A stretch of DNA of 36,379 bases from positions 1-36,379 of the forward strand of contig NZ_ALVZ01000171.1 in assembly GCF_000332055.1 (NCBI RefSeq), read 5' to 3'. The translations under genes and the position numbers were made by a program. This document shows, in pieces, positions 1 to 8,001 of this stretch. Under the pieces are notes generated by a model. It was not told where the DNA came from and searched no databases. It saw only the letters and a program-made list of their open reading frames with translations. Position 1 is the stretch's first letter, and each line of letters opens with the position of its first letter. The DNA comes from Xenococcus sp. PCC 7305 (GTDB lineage: Bacteria; Cyanobacteriota; Cyanobacteriia; Cyanobacteriales; Xenococcaceae).

Positions 1-134
1 CCGATCGCCAAATAGGCGCAGGGGAAAAGCAAAATACCGGACCAACCAACGAATACAAAGCGATCGCGTTTCAGCCAGTCATCAAGGACGTCGAACCATC
101 CTCTCTGTGGCACGCGACCTACTGCTATTGTCAT
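1..134 (-). CDS. psbD: Photosystem II D2 protein, N-terminal 44 residues (partial)
   Basis: D2 pairs with D1 to form the photosystem II reaction-centre core in the thylakoid membrane. Reading leftwards from the ATG at 134-132 gives [19 protein letters not shown], followed by a stretch rich in W, F and L that opens the first transmembrane helix. This matches the highly conserved D2 N-terminus. The gene runs off the left edge, so only 44 codons and two bases are visible. A Shine-Dalgarno-like AGAGGA lies 9 nt before the ATG (complement of 144-149). In cyanobacteria psbD normally overlaps psbC downstream, which would lie outside this window. The gene diverges from ycf4. Identity is secure; completeness cannot be judged. 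Confidence 0.96.
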   Translation of the reverse strand, partial: MTIAVGRVPQRGWFDVLDDWLKRDRFVFVGWSGILLFPCAYLAI

Positions 135-572
135 AGTTTCTAATCCTCTTGCTTAACTAAAGAAATTGCAAGATTTCTCAAAATGGGTGGTATTATGTCT
201 TTGCTAAACGGCTTAAAATATAATAGGCCGCCTAGTTTTACAAAACTTTACCAGTCTCAACTTAATAGACTCTTTAGAAGAAACAAACATCCTCAGAATC
301 GCCTATTTCGGAGCCTGACAAAGCAATAGTTAACATTTTTTAAAATAGCACGAGTTAAGGTCCAGTCTAGACTTTCCCTAGGGGATCCCAGCCTGTAACC
401 TCAAAACCAGGGCATAAATAATTATTAGCAAAAAATTAACAAAATGACATAATCCTCCTCATAAATCTTAGCCTTAGTTGGATCTCAGATCAAAAAATTC
501 GAGGTTAATGAGAGAATAAGTTTTGATTTCACTTGATTTTTTCAGATTGTTAAGAAAACTAAACATTGACCA
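135..572. promoter_or_regulatory. psbD-ycf4 divergent intergenic region with clustered palindromes
   Basis: This 438-bp AT-rich gap separates two divergent photosystem genes and must hold both promoters. I found no ORF or RNA gene in it. The clearest structure is a run of three short perfect palindromes within 26 bp: AGTCTAGACT (364-373), CCCTAGGG (376-383) and GGGATCCC (382-389), the last two overlapping. They could be a protein-binding site or a hairpin in the psbD leader. I could not identify -35/-10 pairs with confidence. Confidence 0.45.
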
Positions 573-1124
573 ATGACAACCAAAAGCAATAATTTACGCT
601 GGGAAATCTTAGGCTCACGTCGACTCAGTAACTACCTCTGGGCAGTGATTGTCACCATAGGAGGAACAGGTTTTCTCCTCTCGGGTTTATCAAGTTACTT
701 GAAAATCAATCTCCTCTTAGTTTCCGACACCACAAATTTACAATTCATACCTCAAGGAATCGCCTTAACTTTCTACGGAGTGGCAGGTTGTCTACTTGCA
801 ACCTATCTTTGGTTAGTAATTTTTTGGGATGTTGGTAGTGGCTACAATGAATTCGATCAAGAAACAGGGAAGATTACCATTGCCCGTTCAGGGTTTCCCG
901 GTAAAAATCGGTCCGTAGAAGTCAGCATCCCCATTGAAGAAGTGCAATCTATTCGAGCTGAAATTAAGGAGGGACTTAACCCCAAGCGAGTCTTGTATTT
1001 ACGTTCTCAAAAGTTTCGGGATATTCCCTTAACCAGAGTTGGAGAACCCATCGCTTTATCAACTCTGGAAAATCAAGGTGCTGAATTAGCAAGATTTCTG
1101 CAAGTTCCTTTGGAAGGACTGTAA
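573..1124 (+). CDS. ycf4: Photosystem I assembly protein Ycf4
   Basis: Ycf4 is a thylakoid membrane protein that assists assembly of the photosystem I complex. The 183-residue product has the usual family length. It shows two hydrophobic segments near residues 21-41 and 62-85, then a soluble domain containing FWDVGSGYNEFD and the conserved tail regions RSGFPGKNR and EGLNPKRVLYLR. These are characteristic of Ycf4 rather than of a generic membrane protein. The ATG at 573 has no clear Shine-Dalgarno sequence, which is common in cyanobacteria. The gene diverges from psbD, and a 7-bp tandem array begins 5 nt after its stop codon. Loss of ycf4 is tolerated in cyanobacteria but essential in some algae (known of the family). 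Confidence 0.95.
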   Translation: MTTKSNNLRWEILGSRRLSNYLWAVIVTIGGTGFLLSGLSSYLKINLLLVSDTTNLQFIPQGIALTFYGVAGCLLATYLWLVIFWDVGSGYNEFDQETGKITIARSGFPGKNRSVEVSIPIEEVQSIRAEIKEGLNPKRVLYLRSQKFRDIPLTRVGEPIALSTLENQGAELARFLQVPLEGL

Positions 1125-1128
1125 ATAA

Positions 1129-1149
1129 GGGATGAGGGATAAGGGATGA
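1129..1149. repeat. Heptad array (GGGATGA type), 3 units
   Basis: Three consecutive 7-bp units, GGGATGA, GGGATAA and GGGATGA, begin 5 nt after the ycf4 stop codon. They resemble the short tandemly repeated repetitive (STRR) heptamers described in cyanobacteria. The same unit on the opposite strand (TCATCCC) recurs inside the olefin synthase gene at 22549-22576. Confidence 0.8.
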
Positions 1150-1289
1150 GGAACAAGACAAGTATCAATCACCATCATTGTTCACTAGCAAAATTGTCAT
1201 CATCCTCCAGGAAAATCTAGAAGAACAAAATTAGGGTAGAGATAGAGTATGTTGCCACTCTATTTCCTTCCTCTGTAATTCACCTCAAC

Positions 1290-2003
1290 ATGAGCTATCA
1301 ACCATTAACTCGAAAAATAACAAAACATCAATCTCAGATTAACTCTCAAATTTCTCCTTGGGTCTCACATCTTCTTTATTCTTTAGGTAGTTATTTTATA
1401 ATCCCAACTTTTTTTGGTGAAATTAAAATCACCGGTCAAGAAAATATTCCTCCAAGTAATCCCGTAATAGTTGCGCCAACCCATCGTTCTCGTTGGGATG
1501 CTTTCATTATTCCTTACACCGTAGGAAGACTAGTTAGTGGGAGAGATCTTAGATTCATGGTTTCTGCTAATGAAGCTAAAGGGCTTCAAGGATGGTTTGT
1601 CCGCCGGATGGGATGTTTCCCTGTCGATATTCAGCATCCTAAGGCGGGAAGTATAATTCATAGTGTGGAACTATTACAAGATAATGACATGGTTGTGATT
1701 TTCCCTGAAGGAGGAATTTTTCGAGATGATAAGGTTCATAAACTGAAACGAGGTGCGGCTTTTATCGCTCTCGAATTTCAACTACAACAACCCCATAAGC
1801 AGGTTGAAATCCTGCCGATAACTATTAGATATAGCCAGCCTTATCCTAGTTGGCAAACTAACATTGCTGTCGATATCGGTATGCCACTCAGGGTCTCTGA
1901 CTATTTAAAAGATTCCCTAAGAAAAAGTTCACAAAAATTAACTCAATCCCTACAAGCAAAGTTACAAGAAATGTCAGAAAAAAACACATGCGACCGTATT
2001 TGA
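1290..2003 (+). CDS. Lysophospholipid acyltransferase (PlsC/LPLAT family)
   Basis: Enzymes of this family transfer an acyl chain to lysophosphatidic acid or related lysolipids at the inner membrane, giving phosphatidic acid for membrane lipids. The 237-residue product has the HX4D catalytic motif as HRSRWD (H65-D70). It also has FPEGG (about residues 138-142), the counterpart of the usual FPEGT block that binds the glycerol phosphate. A hydrophobic stretch near residues 25-45 could associate with the membrane. The HRSRWD form, with R in place of the usual Asn before the second part, is common in cyanobacterial paralogues. Substrate specificity cannot be assigned, because cyanobacteria carry several such genes, so I give no symbol. 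It stands alone between ycf4 and the PP2C gene. Confidence 0.87.
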   Translation: MSYQPLTRKITKHQSQINSQISPWVSHLLYSLGSYFIIPTFFGEIKITGQENIPPSNPVIVAPTHRSRWDAFIIPYTVGRLVSGRDLRFMVSANEAKGLQGWFVRRMGCFPVDIQHPKAGSIIHSVELLQDNDMVVIFPEGGIFRDDKVHKLKRGAAFIALEFQLQQPHKQVEILPITIRYSQPYPSWQTNIAVDIGMPLRVSDYLKDSLRKSSQKLTQSLQAKLQEMSEKNTCDRI

Positions 2004-2097
2004 TCTTTAATGAAAATCTATCGGGTTATAATTCAAGAATCTATAAAAGATTCCATAATATTGTCATTGTTGTCATTAGAGACAAAATAAAAAGTGA

Positions 2098-2111
2098 CTA
2101 TTTATAAATAG
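2098..2111. promoter_or_regulatory. 14-bp perfect palindrome upstream of the PP2C gene
   Basis: CTATTTATAAATAG is a perfect 14-bp palindrome ending 14 nt before the phosphatase start codon. It could be an operator overlapping the promoter or leader. All-AT palindromes arise easily in AT-rich DNA, so the assignment is weak. Confidence 0.3.
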
Positions 2112-2125
2112 CGCAAAAAAATAAT

Positions 2126-4093
2126 ATGGATCGCGCGTCCCAATCAACAGAATCTATGCGACATTCCAAGCCTGGGTTTCAATGTTCAAACCCTAATTGT
2201 ATGGCGGCTAACAATTTAGAAAGTAGTTTATGTCGTCAATGCAAGACTCCATTAGTAAAACGCTATCTCTGGGCAATAGGCGCAATATCAAATAATTCTC
2301 TCGAAAATAAGGCGACATTCTCCTCTCAAATCAATGACAGCGAAATCGGCTTGTTAATTGGCGATAGATATCTTGCTTTAACTCAACAAATATTCCTTGA
2401 TACCAAGCCTGGTTTGACACCTCAAATCCCCGAGGAAATTCCTCAAGAAATATCAACTTACCTCCAGTTATTTTCCTACTCACCTCATATTCCCCAGGTT
2501 TATGGTCAACTTGATGGTTACAATATTTGGCTATTAGATTATGGGACAGTCCCCCACGATTCTTTGGGAAAGCTTGACTATCCCCAACAATTAGTTCCGA
2601 AAATATTATCTTTTTGGCCGCAAGCTGAGGCAATTAGACAATTAAACTGGTTGCGGCAGCTAGCGAGTTTATGGAAGCCATTGCTAGAGAGGAAAGTGGC
2701 ATCAACTATATTAAATCCTGATTTGGTAAGAGTGAACGGTTCCTTAATTCAATTAATAGAATTAGAATTCGATGCTAAAACTCCACCAAAACTCCAGGAG
2801 CTCGGCAGGCTATGGTCACAATTTGCGAAAAACGCGTCCCCCTTAATCAAACAATTGATAGAGACAATATCACTGCGGATAGAAAATGGTTCCATTGAAA
2901 AGATTGAGCAAGTTTTGGGTCTATTAGATTATTCCTTAGAGCTATGTAGTCAAAATTACGATTATTCTTATCAGGTTTTTGCTTGTAGTGATTCGGGCCC
3001 GACTCGTCCCAATAATGAGGATGCCGCATATCCTGATAATTCTACACCCGTGGTAATTAAAAACCAGGATGTCAGTTTAGCAATAGTCTGCGACGGAGTT
3101 GGAGGTCATGAAGGAGGGGAAATTGCCGCCAAAGAAACTATTCATCATTTGCGAACAAATATTGAAGATATGTCCTTTTCGCAAGAACATAATTCTCCAG
3201 GAACCATATTCAAGCAATTAGCCAAATTTACCAATAAAGCAAACGACGCTATTTGTAAGCGGAATGACAATGAAAAGCGTCAAGAAAGACAACGCATGGG
3301 AACAACTCTAGTAATGTCTTTAATCCGCAATCATGAGGCTTACTTAAACAGTGTGGGTGATTCGCGAATTTATTTGGTGACCTCAGCAGGATGTCATCAA
3401 GTAACAATAGATGACGATCTCGCTTCCAGAGAGGTTCGCCTCGGTTATGCTGTGTATCGTGATGCACTTCAATATCCTTCCGCTGGTGCTTTAATTCAGG
3501 CTTTAGGAATGCGCCATTCTAGCGCCCTCCATTCTAATGTTAAACGCTTTATTATTGACGATAATTGTGTTTTCTTGCTTTGTACTGATGGACTGAGCGA
3601 TTTTGATCGAGTCGAACAATATTGGCGCAACACAATCTTACCGATGCTTAACGGCAAGATGAGCATTGCTAGTACAGTAAAAACACTAGTAAAAATTGCC
3701 AATGAAAAAAATGGTCATGACAATGTGACTGTGGCGTTGGTTCATTGTCGAATTAAACCAAAAACGTCAAAGACTATAAGCCCAATTTTATGGTCTAAAG
3801 TAGAAACGGCAATTGAGGATTCCCTTGTTTGGTCTGATGTTAACCCTGAGATTTTGACTTTACCTAATACGGAATTTATCGCTACAGAGCCTAATTTGGC
3901 AGAGTCAACACAAGAAAATTTTATTCCTCATCGAACAAAACAAACTCTACTATTACTCGCCACTTTCTTAAGTGTTATTTTATTAGTCGCTTTGGGCTTT
4001 ATATTGTACTCGTTACAATCTAGAATTGAAGATCAAGGAAATGATCTTAATCAACCCGAGTTGGAACAAATAATTCCTGATAATGAAGACTAA
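2126..4093 (+). CDS. Zinc-ribbon / kinase-like / PP2C protein phosphatase with C-terminal membrane anchor
   Basis: The catalytic part is a PP2C (PPM) metal-dependent Ser/Thr phosphatase at about residues 282-545. It carries the motifs RPNNED, CDGVGGHEGG, LLCTDGLSD and NGHDNVTVAL, which supply the acidic metal ligands. Residues about 20-42 form a four-cysteine ribbon (CSNPNC and CRQC). Residues about 55-280 have no obvious catalytic motif but read like a degenerate protein kinase fold, with ILNPDLVRVNG where a kinase has its catalytic loop (inference). A hydrophobic helix at about residues 607-630 and a short acidic tail suggest membrane anchoring with the phosphatase in the cytoplasm. The gene lies 1.1 kb from an SpkB-type kinase with a similar ribbon, so the two may act on shared targets. 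ATG at 2126 was chosen; a later ATG (residue 11) is possible. Confidence 0.88.
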   Translation: MDRASQSTESMRHSKPGFQCSNPNCMAANNLESSLCRQCKTPLVKRYLWAIGAISNNSLENKATFSSQINDSEIGLLIGDRYLALTQQIFLDTKPGLTPQIPEEIPQEISTYLQLFSYSPHIPQVYGQLDGYNIWLLDYGTVPHDSLGKLDYPQQLVPKILSFWPQAEAIRQLNWLRQLASLWKPLLERKVASTILNPDLVRVNGSLIQLIELEFDAKTPPKLQELGRLWSQFAKNASPLIKQLIETISLRIENGSIEKIEQVLGLLDYSLELCSQNYDYSYQVFACSDSGPTRPNNEDAAYPDNSTPVVIKNQDVSLAIVCDGVGGHEGGEIAAKETIHHLRTNIEDMSFSQEHNSPGTIFKQLAKFTNKANDAICKRNDNEKRQERQRMGTTLVMSLIRNHEAYLNSVGDSRIYLVTSAGCHQVTIDDDLASREVRLGYAVYRDALQYPSAGALIQALGMRHSSALHSNVKRFIIDDNCVFLLCTDGLSDFDRVEQYWRNTILPMLNGKMSIASTVKTLVKIANEKNGHDNVTVALVHCRIKPKTSKTISPILWSKVETAIEDSLVWSDVNPEILTLPNTEFIATEPNLAESTQENFIPHRTKQTLLLLATFLSVILLVALGFILYSLQSRIEDQGNDLNQPELEQIIPDNED

Positions 4094-4125
4094 ATATTAT
4101 GGGCAACAAACAATAGCTTAACCCT

Positions 4126-4153
4126 ATTATCTAAACTGTATTATCTAAACTGT
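4126..4153. repeat. 14-bp perfect tandem duplication
   Basis: ATTATCTAAACTGT occurs twice head to tail at 4126-4139 and 4140-4153, between the convergent phosphatase and thioredoxin-like genes. It looks like a replication-slippage duplication. No function is apparent. Confidence 0.85.
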
Positions 4154-4162
4154 GGGCCAAAG

Positions 4163-4191
4163 ATTATAGGGAATCCATTGATCCCTATAAT
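4163..4191. terminator. Bidirectional hairpin terminator
   Basis: A perfect 10-bp stem (ATTATAGGGA with TCCCTATAAT) encloses a 9-nt loop between two convergent genes. It could end transcription from both sides. A strong T-run is missing on either side, so it may be a weak or factor-assisted terminator. Confidence 0.6.
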
Positions 4192-4219
4192 TCCTCAATA
4201 AATCTAACCTCAAGTGCTT

Positions 4220-4801
4220 TCAGGCAAAATACTCAGGTTCATTTCCAGGTTTCCATTTTATATTGCAGCCAATGCTAGGTTTTTGCGTAAGATTAATCTG
4301 ACCTTGGGCCAGTAAGCAATCAATAGCTTGACGTAAATCTGTTCCTGTCACGGGTATCTGATTGCTAGGTCGACTATCATCTAGCTGACCTCTATATACT
4401 AATTTTCTTGAGTCATTATATAAAAAGAAATCTGGGGTACAAGCCGCAGTATAAAGTTTGGCAACTTCCTGTGTTTCGTCGTAACAGAATGGAAAATTAA
4501 ACCCTAATTTTTGTGCCATTAGTTTCATATTTTCTGGTGAGTCATCAGGGTATTTACTCGCATCATTAGAACTAATCGCAATCATGCCTAAAGATTTATG
4601 TTGATAGTCTTTGGCCATTTGCGCTATTTCTTGCTCGATATGTTTTACAAAAGGACAATGGCAGCAGATAAACATTACGAGCAATGCTGTTTTATCTTCA
4701 AAACTGGCTAAGGATATTGTTTGGCCGGAAACAACATCAGGCAATCTAAAATCAGGAGCTTGAGTTTCTAATTCAAGCATTGTTGAAGGTGTTAGCGTCA
4801 T
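4220..4801 (-). CDS. Thioredoxin-like / peroxiredoxin-family protein with CxxC motif
   Basis: This 193-residue cytoplasmic protein belongs to the AhpC/TSA-thioredoxin-like fold. It opens with APDFRLPDVVSGQTISLASF, typical of peroxiredoxin-type domains, and carries a redox pair in FICCHCPFVKH (C46 and C49). Relatives usually have CNHCP at this point, so the extra cysteine at C47 is notable. The conserved Pro loop appears in TPDFFLYN and the DSR(P) segment follows in QLDDSRPSNQIPVTG. It probably reduces disulfides or peroxides, but the partner is unknown. It converges with the PP2C gene and diverges from the kinase gene. The start MTLTPSTMLELE is followed by an alternative ATG at residue 8. Confidence 0.85.
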   Translation of the reverse strand: MTLTPSTMLELETQAPDFRLPDVVSGQTISLASFEDKTALLVMFICCHCPFVKHIEQEIAQMAKDYQHKSLGMIAISSNDASKYPDDSPENMKLMAQKLGFNFPFCYDETQEVAKLYTAACTPDFFLYNDSRKLVYRGQLDDSRPSNQIPVTGTDLRQAIDCLLAQGQINLTQKPSIGCNIKWKPGNEPEYFA

Positions 4802-5176
4802 AATGTTTACCTCAAAAACATTGAAACTATCATAAGAACATTGCCCCTAGTCTACTGTAATTTCCCCTATAAAATAAAGATAATCTATTAAGTTGTCATT
4901 ACAATTAAGGGAAAATACTTAATTCTATTTTTGTTTTTGTAACTAAAAAATATCTTTATTTACCTAGTGTGTTTGAGATTAATATCTCACCATAGATTGA
5001 CTTTTAAATTATGATCTACCTATTTGTTAAAAATATAAGATATGCTGTGTTTAGATGACTAACTTGTAATTTTTAAAACTCACAAAAGTAATTTAGAAAT
5101 TAGAGTTGGCAAGATTAGTAAGTCTGACTTTAATTATTCATCCAATTGTCTTGAAAGAGCCTTATGGGTATTTTCA
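4802..5176. other. Divergent intergenic region, thioredoxin-like gene / kinase gene
   Basis: A 375-bp, very AT-rich gap between divergent genes. I see no ORF or RNA gene. A small hairpin, GAGAT-TAAT-ATCTC (4975-4988), precedes a TTGACT box (4997-5002) that could be a -35 element for the kinase gene. A convincing -10 at 17-18 bp is lacking. Both promoters are presumed to lie here. Confidence 0.4.
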
Positions 5177-6874
5177 ATGAGTTATTGCCTAAATCCTTCT
5201 TGTCCTAAACCTCTTAATCATCCTAAAGCTAAGAAATGTAGAGCTTGTGGGTCTAAACTGCTATTACGCAATCGCTATCACTTAGTAAAAGGACTAGGAA
5301 AAGGCGGTTTCGGGGCGACTTTTTTGGCTGCTGATTTATCATTACCAGGTCAACCATTATGTGTAATTAAGCAGTTACGACCTAATACTGATAATCCTAA
5401 TTTTCTCTCAATGGCAAGAGAACTCTTTGAAAGAGAAGCAAAAACCTTGGGAAAAGTAGGAAATCATCCTCAAATACCAAGATTATTAGATTATTTTGAA
5501 GATAGACAACAATTCTATTTGGTACAGGAATTTGTTAAGGGAAATAATCTTCAACAGGAAGTCAAGAAACACGGGGTGCTTGATGAAAAAAAAGCTAGAC
5601 AGGTCTTGACTGAGGTTTCGATTATTCTCAGGGATATTCACATTCAAAAGGTGATTCATCGTGATATTAAACCAGCAAATATTATTCGTCGTGAGATTGA
5701 TAATAAGCTGGTATTGATTGATTTTGGGGTGGTTAAGAATCAGGTTAATACTATTGCCGCTGGCAATGGTGATCAAACAGCTTTAACGGCATTTGCCGTC
5801 GGAACTCCAGGTTTTGCACCTCCAGAACAATTGGCAATGCGACCTGTATACGCCAGTGATGTCTATGCTCTAGGCGTTACCTGTATGTATTTGATGTCAG
5901 GAAAAGCGCCGAAAAATATTGAATCTGACCCTTTAACTGGGGAAATACAATGGTTTAAGTATATTGATGTCAGTGATGAATTTGCGGATATCTTGCTAAC
6001 AATGTTGGAGGTTTCAGTCAAAAATCGCTATAAAACCGCGGATGAAGTACTACAAGCATTAGACATGACAGAACATCTGGATGATCTTAGCCATAGTATG
6101 GTTGGTTTTTCCAGTGATTTGTCCGAAGATAAAGGGAATAGTGGTTCCCATGGACAAGTTGCCTCTTATTCTTCTAGAAGAACAACTTCTTCGAGGTCAA
6201 GAGATCAGATGGGGACAAGAGAGCGCACTGGTTCTCGAAGTCGAGCTAACCCTAAATCTCGCAGGAATGATTCTGCTTCTCGAAATCGAACTGCCAGCAG
6301 AATGGGAACGACAAGGAATACTTCGGAGCGGAATAATCGCGGAAACCCCATTTCTCGGAGCCAGGGTAGGGCTCAAAGCCAGGGCAGATCTAATCGGGTT
6401 GATTCTACAGGGAAAAATCCGCCTCGGGAAATCAAAAAACCAATTAAGGTTGATCGCCAAACTTTATTAGATTCTTATGCTGGTGGTCGGAGGGATTTTG
6501 CCGGTAAGGATATAAGTCTACAGAATTTACAGAAAGCTAATTTGTCTGGATCTAATTTTCATCACTCGAGAATGATTAAAGTTAATTTCCAAGGAGCAGA
6601 TTTGAGTTCCGCCGATTTTACTGGTTGCGATCTCCGACAAGGGCTGTTGCGGAATGCCAATTTAGGACGAAGTTATTTAAGTTATGCCAACTTAGAAGGT
6701 ACGGATTTGCGTGGGGCTGATTTGAGTTTTGCTCATCTTAAGAATACTAAGTTGAAGGGGGCAAATCTTTGTGGGGCTAATTTAACTAGTGCTAATATCA
6801 CAGAGGAGCAATTGGTGTTAGCTAAAACCAATTGGACAACAGTTTTGCCTAATGGAAAAAGGGGTTTTTGGTAA
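5177..6874 (+). CDS. spkB: Ser/Thr protein kinase with zinc ribbon and pentapeptide repeats (SpkB type)
   Basis: This is a eukaryotic-type Ser/Thr kinase. Residues 4-24 hold four cysteines (C4, C9, C21, C24), as in SpkB of Synechocystis. The kinase domain starts at RNRY (31-34), with GKGGFG (41-46), the ATP-positioning lysine K65, HRDIKPAN (catalytic D163), DFG (D182) and a GTPGFAPPEQ activation/APE region. All key residues are present, so it should be active. Residues about 305-428 form a disordered linker rich in Arg, Ser and Asn, with many RS/SR dipeptides. Residues about 444-550 are pentapeptide repeats (A-N/D-L-x-x), a right-handed beta helix. The 565-residue length is close to that of SpkB. 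SpkB is linked to oxidative-stress signalling in Synechocystis (known, recalled). The nearby PP2C phosphatase has a matching ribbon. There is no Shine-Dalgarno sequence before ATG 5177. Confidence 0.9.
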   Translation: MSYCLNPSCPKPLNHPKAKKCRACGSKLLLRNRYHLVKGLGKGGFGATFLAADLSLPGQPLCVIKQLRPNTDNPNFLSMARELFEREAKTLGKVGNHPQIPRLLDYFEDRQQFYLVQEFVKGNNLQQEVKKHGVLDEKKARQVLTEVSIILRDIHIQKVIHRDIKPANIIRREIDNKLVLIDFGVVKNQVNTIAAGNGDQTALTAFAVGTPGFAPPEQLAMRPVYASDVYALGVTCMYLMSGKAPKNIESDPLTGEIQWFKYIDVSDEFADILLTMLEVSVKNRYKTADEVLQALDMTEHLDDLSHSMVGFSSDLSEDKGNSGSHGQVASYSSRRTTSSRSRDQMGTRERTGSRSRANPKSRRNDSASRNRTASRMGTTRNTSERNNRGNPISRSQGRAQSQGRSNRVDSTGKNPPREIKKPIKVDRQTLLDSYAGGRRDFAGKDISLQNLQKANLSGSNFHHSRMIKVNFQGADLSSADFTGCDLRQGLLRNANLGRSYLSYANLEGTDLRGADLSFAHLKNTKLKGANLCGANLTSANITEEQLVLAKTNWTTVLPNGKRGFW

Positions 6875-6884
6875 GTAGTAATTC

Positions 6885-6905
6885 TTAATTCCTAATTAAT
6901 TTTTT
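6885..6905 (+). terminator. Weak hairpin plus T-run after the kinase gene
   Basis: TTAATT-CCT-AATTAA followed directly by six T residues lies 11 nt after the kinase stop, in the 36-bp gap before the convergent mltG. The stem is all A-T and so weak, but the T-run has the right position for an intrinsic terminator. Confidence 0.4.
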
Positions 6906-6910
6906 ACCTT

Positions 6911-7996
6911 TTATCTTTGCTCTCTTTCTCGGCGAATTTGTTGGGTTGCAGCAACATGTTCTCTAAGGGTGCGACTAAAGACATGGGTACCATCGTAACG
7001 CGCGACAAAAAAGAGATACTCGGTACTCTCGGGGTTAAGGGTTGCTTTGAGGCTCGCAAGTCCGGGAGAGGCGATCGCAGTAGGCGGCAGTCCAAAATTA
7101 CGGTAGGTATTATAGGGATTGGGAGTTCCTACTTGGGCGAAAGTTAGGGGGCGATCAGCTGTTTGCCTAATGCCTAAGCCATATTCTACGGTAGGGTCAG
7201 ATTCTAACCGCATGCCTTTTTGCAGTCTCGCAGTGAATACTCCTGAAATGAGAGGTCGTTCCTGCTGAACGACGGATTCTTTTTCCACAATACTTGCCAA
7301 GGTTACCCATTCGAGAAGAGAGTAATTGGTGTTGGCTTGTTCGTATACAGGAAGTGCGATCGCCTCGAAACTATCTAGCATGACCTGAATGATATTTTGG
7401 GGCTCCCTAATGCGATCGCTTGCTATTTTATAGGTATCAGGATATAAAAATCCTTCGAGATGGGGTAAATCTTGGGGCAGCCAAGGATATTGTTCGTAAG
7501 GAATTTTCTTCGTTGCAGCGATAAAATTAGCCTGAGTAAAATAATCTAGAGATTCAAAATAAGCACCCATTTGCTCAATTGACCAGCCTTCAGGAATGGT
7601 GAAACTCGTTTGCATAATTTCGCCACGCCAGATTTTCTCGGCAATTTTCGGCAAACTATCTTCTGGAGACAATTGGTAGGTTCCGGCTTTAAAACCTCCA
7701 GTATTATCTTGTTGCTGTTGCAATTTAGTCCAAATTTTCCAAGCTTCCAAGGATTTAATTAAGCCTGATTCAAGTAATTCATTACCTATTTGATTGCCAG
7801 GAGTCCCCTTATCGACAGTAAAAATAATTTCTTCTGATTCGGCGGCCGTTTGAGCGGTCACGGCAACTGGAGAAATTGCTTTTTGCCACCATAACCAAGC
7901 CATGACAGTGCCAATTCCCACAACAACAGTCAAAATACCTGAAAATAGAAGTAATGGCGATTTCGGGCGAGATTTTTTTTGATTAGTTTTCATCAA
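6911..7996 (-). CDS. mltG: Endolytic murein transglycosylase MltG
   Basis: MltG (YceG family) cleaves nascent peptidoglycan glycan strands at the outer face of the inner membrane and helps set strand length. The 361-residue product has a short basic N-terminus, one membrane helix at about residues 15-36, a LysM-like segment, then the catalytic YceG domain. Its hallmark LASIVEKES contains the catalytic glutamate, E238 here. ESDPTVEYGLG and the late SPGLASLKATLNPE block are also typical of the family. It starts 5 nt after the stop of the DUF3727 gene and is probably co-transcribed with it; the two are commonly neighbours in cyanobacteria (recalled). It converges on the kinase gene. Confidence 0.94.
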   Translation of the reverse strand: MMKTNQKKSRPKSPLLLFSGILTVVVGIGTVMAWLWWQKAISPVAVTAQTAAESEEIIFTVDKGTPGNQIGNELLESGLIKSLEAWKIWTKLQQQQDNTGGFKAGTYQLSPEDSLPKIAEKIWRGEIMQTSFTIPEGWSIEQMGAYFESLDYFTQANFIAATKKIPYEQYPWLPQDLPHLEGFLYPDTYKIASDRIREPQNIIQVMLDSFEAIALPVYEQANTNYSLLEWVTLASIVEKESVVQQERPLISGVFTARLQKGMRLESDPTVEYGLGIRQTADRPLTFAQVGTPNPYNTYRNFGLPPTAIASPGLASLKATLNPESTEYLFFVARYDGTHVFSRTLREHVAATQQIRREREQR

Positions 7997-8001
7997 TTAC
8001 T

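Noticed and set aside
6081-6470. 129-codon open frame overlapping the kinase gene in another frame, with an 87-codon antisense frame
   Set aside because: Both lie within the RS-rich linker of the kinase. Biased codon composition keeps alternative frames open, and neither translation resembles a protein family.
6507-6830. Possible DNA tandem repeat or CRISPR-like periodicity in the kinase gene
   Set aside because: The 15-bp periodicity is explained by pentapeptide-repeat coding sequence; no conserved direct repeats with unique spacers are present anywhere in the window.
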